In this document: positions 1 to 10,280 of the stretch, piece by piece | Position numbering within the stretch: position 1 is the stretch's first letter | How the letters are laid out: each line of letters begins with the position of its first letter | Assembly: GCA_027924585.1 (NCBI GenBank) | Contig: BSBM01000059.1 | Location: forward strand, 310,001 to 374,000 | Direction of reading: 5' to 3' | From: Larix kaempferi | Taxonomy: Eukaryota; Streptophyta; Pinopsida; Pinales; Pinaceae | Length of the DNA: 64,000 bases | Notes under the pieces: generated by a model | Told to the model about the DNA's origin: nothing | The model's input: only the letters and a program-made list of their open reading frames with translations | The model's database searches: none | Position numbers and translations under genes: made by a program

Positions 1-50
1 GTCTCGTTTCGGCTTTGACCTACTTCTCGGAATTGAAAATTGAGAATCGA

Positions 51-198
51 TTTGGATGTCCCATTTGTAGACATGCGCGCACAGCAACTTTCATGACGTT
101 CCGAGCTATTTTCTCCCCCTTTATGCACAACTCTAGAGAAAACGCACGATCAAGTTTCAACTTTGACCAACTTTTCGGAATTGAAATTTGAGAATATT
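51..198. repeat. Representative class C monomer (CATTTGTAGACATGC type)
   Basis: This is one 148-bp landmark interval. Class C is recognised by CCATTTGTAGACATGC followed by CGCACA and CAAC, where other classes read CCATTGGTAGACAAG. In many class C monomers the next part reads GTTACGAGCTAATTTCACACCC and AAGCTCAAG instead of GTTCCGAGCTATTTTCTCCCC and AAGCCCAAG; the interval 1291-1438 is such a case. The copy at 51-198 has the CATTTGTAGACATGC half with the ordinary second half, so it looks like a recombinant within the class. Confidence 0.8.
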
Positions 199-238
199 TT
201 TGGATGTCCCATTGGTAGACAAGCGTCCACACCAACTT

Positions 239-252
239 TCGTGACGTTACGA
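239..252. other. Short dyad TCGTGACGTTACGA
   Basis: Six of seven opposed pairs match around a central ACGT. It occurs in the monomers with GTTACGAG. The commoner GTTCCGAG form keeps five of seven. It contains TGACGT, the core recognised by many bZIP proteins, but that match is short and may be chance. Confidence 0.55.
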
Positions 253-346
253 GCTAATTTCACACCCTTTAAGCTCAAGCCTAGAGAAAACTCATGGTGG
301 CGTTTTGACTTTGACCAACTTCTCGTAATTGAAAATTGAGCATAGA

Positions 347-494
347 TTTGGATGTACCGTTGGTAGACAAGTGCGCATGCCAACTTTCGTTACGTTCTGA
401 GCTATTTTCTCACCCTTTAAGCCCAAGTCTAGCGAAAAAACACGGTCGAGTTTCCACTTTGACCAACTTCTCGAAATTGAAATTCAAGAATAGT
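347..494. repeat. Representative class B monomer (GAAAATTGAGCATAGA type)
   Basis: This is one 148-bp interval. Class B is marked upstream of the landmark by GAAAATTGAGCATAGATTTGG, and after it by ACAAGTGCGCA and GCCAAC. Class B monomers alternate irregularly with classes A and C. No strict dimer or trimer rule holds over the whole HOR. Confidence 0.75.
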
Positions 495-642
495 TTTGGA
501 TGTCCTATTGGTAGACAAGCGTCCACAGCAACTTTCGTGACATTCCGAGCTATTTTCTCCCCCTTTATGCCCAAGTCTAGAGAAAACACACGTTCAAGTT
601 TCGACTTTGACGAACTTCACGGAATTCAAAATTAAGCATAGA

Positions 643-846
643 TTTGGATGTTCCGTTGGTAGACAAGTGAGCACGCCAACTTTCGTGACTTTTCGAGCTA
701 TTTTCCCACCCTTTAAGCCCAAGCGTCCATGCCAACTTTCCTGATGTTCCGAACTATTTTCTCCCCCTTTAAGCCCAAGTCTAGCGAAAACGGACGGTTG
801 AGTTTTGACTTTGAACAACTTCACGGAATTGAAAATTGAGCATAGA
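643..846. repeat. 204-bp hybrid monomer (deletion scar), S1
   Basis: The normal interval is 148 bp; here it is 204 bp. The sequence reads through CCCTTTAAGCCCAAG to 723 and continues as CGTCCATGCCAAC, which in long copies follows TAGACAAG. The shared CAAG is at 720-723. The second half of a monomer (GCCAACTTT to AAGCCCAAG) therefore occurs twice in a row. This is the join left by loss of the 7,430-bp block. Confidence 0.93.
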
Positions 847-2445
847 TTTGGATGTCCCATTGGTAGACAAGTGCGCATGCCAACTTTCATGGTGTTCCGA
901 GCTATTTTCCCGCCCTATAATCCCAAGTCTAGCAAAAAAAGCATGGTCGATTTTCAACTTTGCCAACTTCTCGGAATTGAAATTTGAGAATAGTTTTGGA
1001 TGTCCCATTGGTAGACAAGCGTCCATGCCAACTTTCGTGACGTTTCGAGCTATTTTCTCCCCCTTTAAGCCCAAGTTTAGTGAAAACGAACGGTCGAGTT
1101 TCAACTTTGACCAACTTCTTGGAATTGAAATTTGAGAATAGTTTTGGATGTCCCATTGGTAGACAAGTGTCCACACCAACTTTCATCACATTTCGAGCTA
1201 TTTTATCCCCCTTTAAGCCCAACTCTACTGAAAACACACGGTCGCGTTTCGGCTTTGACCTACTTCTCGGAATTGAAAATTGAGAATAGATTTGGATGTC
1301 CCATTTGTGGACATGCGTACACAACAACTTTCGTGACGTTACGAGCTAATTTCACACCCTTTAAGCTCAAGTCTAGCGAAAACTCACGGTCGAGTTTCAA
1401 CTTTGACCAACTTCCCGGAATTTAAATTTGAGAATAGTTTGGGATGTCCCATTGGTAGACAAGCGTCCACACCAACTTTCGTGACGTTCCGACCTATTTT
1501 CTGCCCCATTAAGCCCAACTCTAGTGAAAACGTATGGTCGAGTTTTGACTTTCACCAACTTCTCGGAATTAAAAATTGAGCATATATTTGGATGTCCCAT
1601 TTGTAGACATGCACGCACAACAAATTTCGTGACGTTAAGAGCTAATTTCACACCCTTTAAGCTCAAGTGTAGTGAAAACGCATGGTGGCATTTCGACTTT
1701 GACCAACTTCTTGAATTGAAATTTGAGAATAGATTTGGATGTACCGTTGGTAGACAAGTGCGCACGCCAACTTTCGTGACGTTTTGAGTTATTTACCCAC
1801 CCTTTAAGCCCAAGTCTAGCAAAAACGCAGGATCGAGTTTCAACTTTGACCAACTTCTTGGAATTGAAGTTTGAGAATAGATTTGGATGTCCCATTGGTA
1901 GACAAGCGTCCATGCCAACTTTCGTGACGTTTCGAGCTATTTTCTCCTCCTTTAATCCCAAGTCTAGCGAAAACGCACGGTCGAGTTTCGACTTTGACCA
2001 GCTTCGCGGAATTGAAAATTGAGCATAGATTTGGATTCCCTGTTGGTCGACAACTGCACACGCCAACTTTCGTGATGTTCCGAGAAATTCTCCACCCTTT
2101 AAGGCTAAGTCTAGCAAAAACGCACGGTCGAGTTTCGGCTTTGACCAACGTCTCGGAATTGAAATTTGAGAATAGATTTGGATATCCCATAGGTAGACAA
2201 CCGTGCACGCCAACTTTCGTGATGTTCTGAGCTATTTTATTCCCCTTTATGCCCAACACTAGAGAAAACGCACGGTTGCATTTCGGCTTTGACCTACTTC
2301 TCGGAATTGAAAATTGAGAATAGATTTGGATGTCCCATTTGTAGACATGCGCGCACAGCAACGTTCGTGACGTTCCGAGCTATTTTCTCCCCCTTTAAGA
2401 CCAACTCTAGCGAAAACGCACGATCAAGTTTCAACTTTGACCAAC

Positions 2446-2468
2446 TTCTCAGAATTGAAATTTGAGAA
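2446..2468. other. Imperfect palindrome upstream of the landmark
   Basis: Left arm TTCTCAGAATT, centre G, right arm AAATTTGAGAA. Nine of eleven opposed pairs are Watson-Crick and one more is G-T. Most monomers carry a weaker version because they read TTCTCGG. It could extrude as a short hairpin; no function can be read from the sequence alone. Confidence 0.65.
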
Positions 2469-2472
2469 TAGT

Positions 2473-2620
2473 TTTGGATGTCCCATTGGTAGACAAGTGT
2501 CCACACGAACTTTCGTGACATTCCGAGCTATTTTCTCCCCCTTTAAGCCCAACTCTAGAGAAAACGCACGGTCTCGTTTCGGCTTTGACCTACTTCTCGG
2601 AATTGAAAATTGAGAATCGA
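2473..2620. repeat. Representative class A monomer (GAAATTTGAGAATAG type)
   Basis: This is one 148-bp interval preceded by GAAATTTGAGAATAGTTTTGG and followed by ACAAGTGTCCACAC. Class A is the commonest form in the short HOR. It also carries the strongest dyad symmetry just upstream of the landmark (2446-2468, listed separately). Confidence 0.75.
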
Positions 2621-5140
2621 TTTGGATGTCCCATTTGTAGACATGCGCGCACAGCAACTTTCATGACGTTCCGAGCTATTTTCTCCCCCTTTATGCACAA
2701 CTCTAGAGAAAACGCACGATCAAGTTTCAACTTTGACCAACTTTTCGGAATTGAAATTTGAGAATATTTTTGGATGTCCCATTGGTAGACAAGCGTCCAC
2801 ACCAACTTTCGTGACGTTACGAGCTAATTTCACACCCTTTAAGCTCAAGCCTAGAGAAAACTCATGGTGGCGTTTTGACTTTGACCAACTTCTCGTAATT
2901 GAAAATTGAGCATAGATTTGGATGTACCGTTGGTAGACAAGTGCGCATGCCAACTTTCGTTACGTTCTGAGCTATTTTCTCACCCTTTAAGCCCAAGTCT
3001 AGCGAAAAAACACGGTCGAGTTTCCACTTTGACCAACTTCTCGAAATTGAAATTCAAGAATAGTTTTGGATGTCCTATTGGTAGACAAGCGTCCACAGCA
3101 ACTTTCGTGACATTCCGAGCTATTTTCTCCCCCTTTATGCCCAAGTCTAGAGAAAACACACGTTCAAGTTTCGACTTTGACGAACTTCACGGAATTCAAA
3201 ATTAAGCATAGATTTGGATGTTCCGTTGGTAGACAAGTGAGCACGCCAACTTTCGTGACTTTTCGAGCTATTTTCCCACCCTTTAAGCCCAAGCGTCCAT
3301 GCCAACTTTCCTGATGTTCCGAACTATTTTCTCCCCCTTTAAGCCCAAGTCTAGCGAAAACGGACGGTTGAGTTTTGACTTTGAACAACTTCACGGAATT
3401 GAAAATTGAGCATAGATTTGGATGTCCCATTGGTAGACAAGTGCGCATGCCAACTTTCATGGTGTTCCGAGCTATTTTCCCGCCCTATAATCCCAAGTCT
3501 AGCAAAAAAAGCATGGTCGATTTTCAACTTTGCCAACTTCTCGGAATTGAAATTTGAGAATAGTTTTGGATGTCCCATTGGTAGACAAGCGTCCATGCCA
3601 ACTTTCGTGACGTTTCGAGCTATTTTCTCCCCCTTTAAGCCCAAGTTTAGTGAAAACGAACGGTCGAGTTTCAACTTTGACCAACTTCTTGGAATTGAAA
3701 TTTGAGAATAGTTTTGGATGTCCCATTGGTAGACAAGTGTCCACACCAACTTTCATCACATTTCGAGCTATTTTATCCCCCTTTAAGCCCAACTCTACTG
3801 AAAACACACGGTCGCGTTTCGGCTTTGACCTACTTCTCGGAATTGAAAATTGAGAATAGATTTGGATGTCCCATTTGTGGACATGCGTACACAACAACTT
3901 TCGTGACGTTACGAGCTAATTTCACACCCTTTAAGCTCAAGTCTAGCGAAAACTCACGGTCGAGTTTCAACTTTGACCAACTTCCCGGAATTTAAATTTG
4001 AGAATAGTTTGGGATGTCCCATTGGTAGACAAGCGTCCACACCAACTTTCGTGACGTTCCGACCTATTTTCTGCCCCATTAAGCCCAACTCTAGTGAAAA
4101 CGTATGGTCGAGTTTTGACTTTCACCAACTTCTCGGAATTAAAAATTGAGCATATATTTGGATGTCCCATTTGTAGACATGCACGCACAACAAATTTCGT
4201 GACGTTAAGAGCTAATTTCACACCCTTTAAGCTCAAGTGTAGTGAAAACGCATGGTGGCATTTCGACTTTGACCAACTTCTTGAATTGAAATTTGAGAAT
4301 AGATTTGGATGTACCGTTGGTAGACAAGTGCGCACGCCAACTTTCGTGACGTTTTGAGTTATTTACCCACCCTTTAAGCCCAAGTCTAGCAAAAACGCAG
4401 GATCGAGTTTCAACTTTGACCAACTTCTTGGAATTGAAGTTTGAGAATAGATTTGGATGTCCCATTGGTAGACAAGCGTCCATGCCAACTTTCGTGACGT
4501 TTCGAGCTATTTTCTCCTCCTTTAATCCCAAGTCTAGCGAAAACGCACGGTCGAGTTTCGACTTTGACCAGCTTCGCGGAATTGAAAATTGAGCATAGAT
4601 TTGGATTCCCTGTTGGTCGACAACTGCACACGCCAACTTTCGTGATGTTCCGAGAAATTCTCCACCCTTTAAGGCTAAGTCTAGCAAAAACGCACGGTCG
4701 AGTTTCGGCTTTGACCAACGTCTCGGAATTGAAATTTGAGAATAGATTTGGATATCCCATAGGTAGACAACCGTGCACGCCAACTTTCGTGATGTTCTGA
4801 GCTATTTTATTCCCCTTTATGCCCAACACTAGAGAAAACGCACGGTTGCATTTCGGCTTTGACCTACTTCTCGGAATTGAAAATTGAGAATAGATTTGGA
4901 TGTCCCATTTGTAGACATGCGCGCACAGCAACGTTCGTGACGTTCCGAGCTATTTTCTCCCCCTTTAAGACCAACTCTAGCGAAAACGCACGATCAAGTT
5001 TCAACTTTGACCAACTTCTCAGAATTGAAATTTGAGAATAGTTTTGGATGTCCCATTGGTAGACAAGTGTCCACACGAACTTTCGTGACATTCCGAGCTA
5101 TTTTCTCCCCCTTTAAGCCCAACTCTAGAGAAAACGCACG
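2571..5140. repeat. Short HOR copy S2, 2,570 bp
   Basis: Same length and monomer order as S1, with the same diagnostic bases (C at 3025, T at 3740, G at 4720). I noted no difference from S1, so the two copies are at least nearly identical. Confidence 0.95.
3213..3416. repeat. 204-bp hybrid monomer (scar), S2
   Basis: Same join as in S1, with CAAG at 3290-3293. I see no difference in the joined bases. Confidence 0.93.
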
Positions 5141-7710
5141 GTCTCGTTTCGGCTTTGACCTACTTCTCGGAATTGAAAATTGAGAATCGATTTGGATGTC
5201 CCATTTGTAGACATGCGCGCACAGCAACTTTCATGACGGTCCGAGCTATTTTCTCCCCCTTTATGCACAACTCTAGAGAAAACGCACGATCAAGTTTCAA
5301 CTTTGACCAACTTTTCGGAATTGAAATTTGAGAATATTTTTGGATGTCCCATTGGTAGACAAGCGTCCACACCAACTTTCGTGACGTTACGAGCTAATTT
5401 CACACCCTTTAAGCTCAAGCCTAGAGAAAACTCATGGTGGCGTTTTGACTTTGACCAACTTCTCGTAATTGAAAATTGAGCATAGATTTGGATGTACCGT
5501 TGGTAGACAAGTGCGCATGCCAACTTTCGTTACGTTCTGAGCTATTTTCTCACCCTTTAAGCCCAAGTCTAGCGAAAAAACACGGTCGAGTTTCAACTTT
5601 GACCAACTTCTCGAAATTGAAATTCAAGAATAGTTTTGGATGTCCTATTGGTAGACAAGCGTCCACAGCAACTTTCGTGACATTCCGAGCTATTTTCTCC
5701 CCCTTTATGCCCAAGTCTAGAGAAAACACACGTTCAAGTTTCGACTTTGACGAACTTCACGGAATTCAAAATTAAGCATAGATTTGGATGTTCCGTTGGT
5801 AGACAAGTGAGCACGCCAACTTTCGTGACTTTTCGAGCTATTTTCCCACCCTTTAAGCCCAAGCGTCCATGCCAACTTTCCTGATGTTCCGAACTATTTT
5901 CTCCCCCTTTAAGCCCAAGTCTAGCGAAAACGGACGGTTGAGTTTTGACTTTGAACAACTTCACGGAATTGAAAATTGAGCATAGATTTGGATGTCCCAT
6001 TGGTAGACAAGTGCGCATGCCAACTTTCATGGTGTTCCGAGCTATTTTCCCGCCCTATAATCCCAAGTCTAGCAAAAAAAGCATGGTCGATTTTCAACTT
6101 TGCCAACTTCTCGGAATTGAAATTTGAGAATAGTTTTGGATGTCCCATTGGTAGACAAGCGTCCATGCCAACTTTCGTGACGTTTCGAGCTATTTTCTCC
6201 CCCTTTAAGCCCAAGTTTAGTGAAAACGAACGGTCGAGTTTCAACTTTGACCAACTTCTTGGAATTGAAATTTGAGAATAGTTTTGGATGTCCCATTGGT
6301 AGACAAGTGTCCACACCAACTTTCATCACATTTCGAGCTATTTTATCCCCCTTTAAGCCCAACTCTACTGAAAACACACGGTCGCGTTTCGGCTTTGACC
6401 TACTTCTCGGAATTGAAAATTGAGAATAGATTTGGATGTCCCATTTGTGGACATGCGTACACAACAACTTTCGTGACGTTACGAGCTAATTTCACACCCT
6501 TTAAGCTCAAGTCTAGCGAAAACTCACGGTCGAGTTTCAACTTTGACCAACTTCCCGGAATTTAAATTTGAGAATAGTTTGGGATGTCCCATTGGTAGAC
6601 AAGCGTCCACACCAACTTTCGTGACGTTCCGACCTATTTTCTGCCCCATTAAGCCCAACTCTAGTGAAAACGTATGGTCGAGTTTTGACTTTCACCAACT
6701 TCTCGGAATTAAAAATTGAGCATATATTTGGATGTCCCATTTGTAGACATGCACGCACAACAAATTTCGTGACGTTAAGAGCTAATTTCACACCCTTTAA
6801 GCTCAAGTGTAGTGAAAACGCATGGTGGCATTTCGACTTTGACCAACTTCTTGAATTGAAATTTGAGAATAGATTTGGATGTACCGTTGGTAGACAAGTG
6901 CGCACGCCAACTTTCGTGACGTTTTGAGTTATTTACCCACCCTTTAAGCCCAAGTCTAGCAAAAACGCAGGATCGAGTTTCAACTTTGACCAACTTCTTG
7001 GAATTGAAGTTTGAGAATAGATTTGGATGTCCCATTGGTAGACAAGCGTCCATGCCAACTTTCGTGACGTTTCGAGCTATTTTCTCCTCCTTTAATCCCA
7101 AGTCTAGCGAAAACGCACGGTCGAGTTTCGACTTTGACCAGCTTCGCGGAATTGAAAATTGAGCATAGATTTGGATTCCCTGTTGGTCGACAACTGCACA
7201 CGCCAACTTTCGTGATGTTCCGAGAAATTCTCCACCCTTTAAGGCTAAGTCTAGCAAAAACGCACGGTCAAGTTTCGGCTTTGACCAACGTCTCGGAATT
7301 GAAATTTGAGAATAGATTTGGATATCCCATAGGTAGACAACCGTGCACGCCAACTTTCGTGATGTTCTGAGCTATTTTATTCCCCTTTATGCCCAACACT
7401 AGAGAAAACGCACGGTTGCATTTCGGCTTTGACCTACTTCTCGGAATTGAAAATTGAGAATAGATTTGGATGTCCCATTTGTAGACATGCGCGCACAGCA
7501 ACGTTCGTGACGTTCCGAGCTATTTTCTCCCCCTTTAAGACCAACTCTAGCGAAAACGCACGATCAAGTTTCAACTTTGACCAACTTCTCAGAATTGAAA
7601 TTTGAGAATAGTTTTGGATGTCCCATTGGTAGACAAGTGTCCACACGAACTTTCGTGACATTCCGAGCTATTTTCTCCCCCTTTAAGCCCAACTCTAGAG
7701 AAAACGCACG
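5141..7710. repeat. Short HOR copy S3, 2,570 bp
   Basis: Same monomer order as S1, including the deletion scar. It carries A at 5595, the base otherwise found only in long copies, and a private CG to CA change at 7270. At 5239 it has G where most copies have T, a variant shared only with S4. The diagnostic bases at 6310 (T) and 7290 (G) match S1 and S2. Confidence 0.95.
5783..5986. repeat. 204-bp hybrid monomer (scar), S3
   Basis: Same join, with CAAG at 5860-5863. Confidence 0.93.
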
Positions 7711-10280
7711 GTCTCGTTTCGGCTTTGACCTACTTCTCGGAATTGAAAATTGAGAATCGATTTGGATGTCCCATTTGTAGACATGCGCGCACAGCAACTT
7801 TCATGACGGTCCGAGCTATTTTCTCCCCCTTTATGCACAACTCTAGAGAAAACGCACGATCAAGTTTCAACTTTGACCAACTTTTCGGAATTGAAATTTG
7901 AGAATATTTTTGGATGTCCCATTGGTAGACAAGCGTCCACACCAACTTTCGTGACGTTACGAGCTAATTTCACACCCTTTAAGCTCAAGCCTAGAGAAAA
8001 CTCATGGTGGCGTTTTGACTTTGACCAACTTCTCGTAATTGAAAATTGAGCATAGATTTGGATGTACCGTTGGTAGACAAGTGCGCATGCCAACTTTCGT
8101 TACGTTCTGAGCTATTTTCTCACCCTTTAAGCCCAAGTCTAGCGAAAAAACACGGTCGAGTTTCCACTTTGACCAACTTCTCGAAATTGAAATTCAAGAA
8201 TAGTTTTGGATGTCCTATTGGTAGACAAGCGTCCACAGCAACTTTCGTGACATTCCGAGCTATTTTCTCCCCCTTTATGCCCAAGTCTAGAGAAAACACA
8301 CGTTCAAGTTTCGACTTTGACGAACTTCACGGAATTCAAAATTAAGCATAGATTTGGATGTTCCGTTGGTAGACAAGTGAGCACGCCAACTTTCGTGACT
8401 TTTCGAGCTATTTTCCCACCCTTTAAGCCCAAGCGTCCATGCCAACTTTCCTGATGTTCCGAACTATTTTCTCCCCCTTTAAGCCCAAGTCTAGCGAAAA
8501 CGGACGGTTGAGTTTTGACTTTGAACAACTTCACGGAATTGAAAATTGAGCATAGATTTGGATGTCCCATTGGTAGACAAGTGCGCATGCCAACTTTCAT
8601 GGTGTTCCGAGCTATTTTCCCGCCCTATAATCCCAAGTCTAGCAAAAAAAGCATGGTCGATTTTCAACTTTGCCAACTTCTCGGAATTGAAATTTGAGAA
8701 TAGTTTTGGATGTCCCATTGGTAGACAAGCGTCCATGCCAACTTTCGTGACGTTTCGAGCTATTTTCTCCCCCTTTAAGCCCAAGTTTAGTGAAAACGAA
8801 CGGTCGAGTTTCAACTTTGACCAACTTCTTGGAATTGAAATTTGAGAATAGTTTTGGATGTCCCATTGGTAGACAAGTGTCCACACCAACTTTCATCACA
8901 TTTCGAGCTATTTTATCCCCCTTTAAGCCCAACTCTACTGAAAACACACGGTCGCGTTTCGGCTTTGACCTACTTCTCGGAATTGAAAATTGAGAATAGA
9001 TTTGGATGTCCCATTTGTGGACATGCGTACACAACAACTTTCGTGACGTTACGAGCTAATTTCACACCCTTTAAGCTCAAGTCTAGCGAAAACTCACGGT
9101 CGAGTTTCAACTTTGACCAACTTCCCGGAATTTAAATTTGAGAATAGTTTGGGATGTCCCATTGGTAGACAAGCGTCCACACCAACTTTCGTGACGTTCC
9201 GACCTATTTTCTGCCCCATTAAGCCCAACTCTAGTGAAAACGTATGGTCGAGTTTTGACTTTCACCAACTTCTCGGAATTAAAAATTGAGCATATATTTG
9301 GATGTCCCATTTGTAGACATGCACGCACAACAAATTTCGTGACGTTAAGAGCTAATTTCACACCCTTTAAGCTCAAGTGTAGTGAAAACGCATGGTGGCA
9401 TTTCGACTTTGACCAACTTCTTGAATTGAAATTTGAGAATAGATTTGGATGTACCGTTGGTAGACAAGTGCGCACGCCAACTTTCGTGACGTTTTGAGTT
9501 ATTTACCCACCCTTTAAGCCCAAGTCTAGCAAAAACGCAGGATCGAGTTTCAACTTTGACCAACTTCTTGGAATTGAAGTTTGAGAATAGATTTGGATGT
9601 CCCATTGGTAGACAAGCGTCCATGCCAACTTTCGTGACGTTTCGAGCTATTTTCTCCTCCTTTAATCCCAAGTCTAGCGAAAACGCACGGTCGAGTTTCG
9701 ACTTTGACCAGCTTCGCGGAATTGAAAATTGAGCATAGATTTGGATTCCCTGTTGGTCGACAACTGCACACGCCAACTTTCGTGATGTTCCGAGAAATTC
9801 TCCACCCTTTAAGGCTAAGTCTAGCAAAAACGCACGGTCGAGTTTCGGCTTTGACCAACTTCTCGGAATTGAAATTTGAGAATAGATTTGGATATCCCAT
9901 AGGTAGACAACCGTGCACGCCAACTTTCGTGATGTTCTGAGCTATTTTATTCCCCTTTATGCCCAACACTAGAGAAAACGCACGGTTGCATTTCGGCTTT
10001 GACCTACTTCTCGGAATTGAAAATTGAGAATAGATTTGGATGTCCCATTTGTAGACATGCGCGCACAGCAACGTTCGTGACGTTCCGAGCTATTTTCTCC
10101 CCCTTTAAGACCAACTCTAGCGAAAACGCACGATCAAGTTTCAACTTTGACCAACTTCTCAGAATTGAAATTTGAGAATAGTTTTGGATGTCCCATTGGT
10201 AGACAAGTGTCCACACGAACTTTCGTGACATTCCGAGCTATTTTCTCCCCCTTTAAGCCCAACTCTAGAGAAAACGCACG
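7711..10280. repeat. Short HOR copy S4, 2,570 bp
   Basis: Same order and length as S1-S3. G at 7809 is shared with S3 only. C at 8165 is the short-type base. The right arm is intermediate: T at 8880 (as in S1-S3) but T at 9860 (as in L1 and L2). It looks like a recombinant at the border between short and long copies. Confidence 0.95.
8353..8556. repeat. 204-bp hybrid monomer (scar), S4
   Basis: Same join, with CAAG at 8430-8433. Confidence 0.93.

Larger units (their letters stand above)
1..2570. repeat. Short HOR copy S1, 2,570 bp
   Basis: Seventeen landmark monomers: fourteen intervals of 148 bp, two of 147 bp (starting at 1587 and 2030) and one hybrid of 204 bp (643-846). The next copy starts the same series at base 2571. 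Diagnostic bases are C at 455, T at 1170 and G at 2150. The phase is arbitrary because the array has no natural start inside the window. Confidence 0.95.

Noticed and set aside
140-165. RNA polymerase III B box around GGTCGAGTTTC
   Set aside because: The match to GGTTCGANTCC is poor and there is no A box at the right distance or T-run terminator pattern specific to one copy.
239-256. Possible CENP-B box in TTTCGTGACGTTCCGAG
   Set aside because: The canonical box needs TTCG, four bases, A, two bases, then CGGG. Here the required A is G, the spacing to the second CG is one base too long, and it reads CGAG.
593-796. Short HOR as the ancestor, with the 7,430-bp block inserted later
   Set aside because: The block has no insertion signature (no target duplication or mobile-element ends). 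It is made of the same monomers in register with both flanks, and only the short form has an out-of-register join.
1635-2213. Reading frames of up to about 190 codons on both strands, many repeated along the window
   Set aside because: They overlap each other in several frames on the same bases, recur with the HOR period, and start or stop wherever a monomer variant makes or breaks a stop codon. Since 148 is 1 modulo 3, the frame rotates at every monomer and the same short peptides reappear out of order. There is no codon bias, domain, splice signal or promoter.
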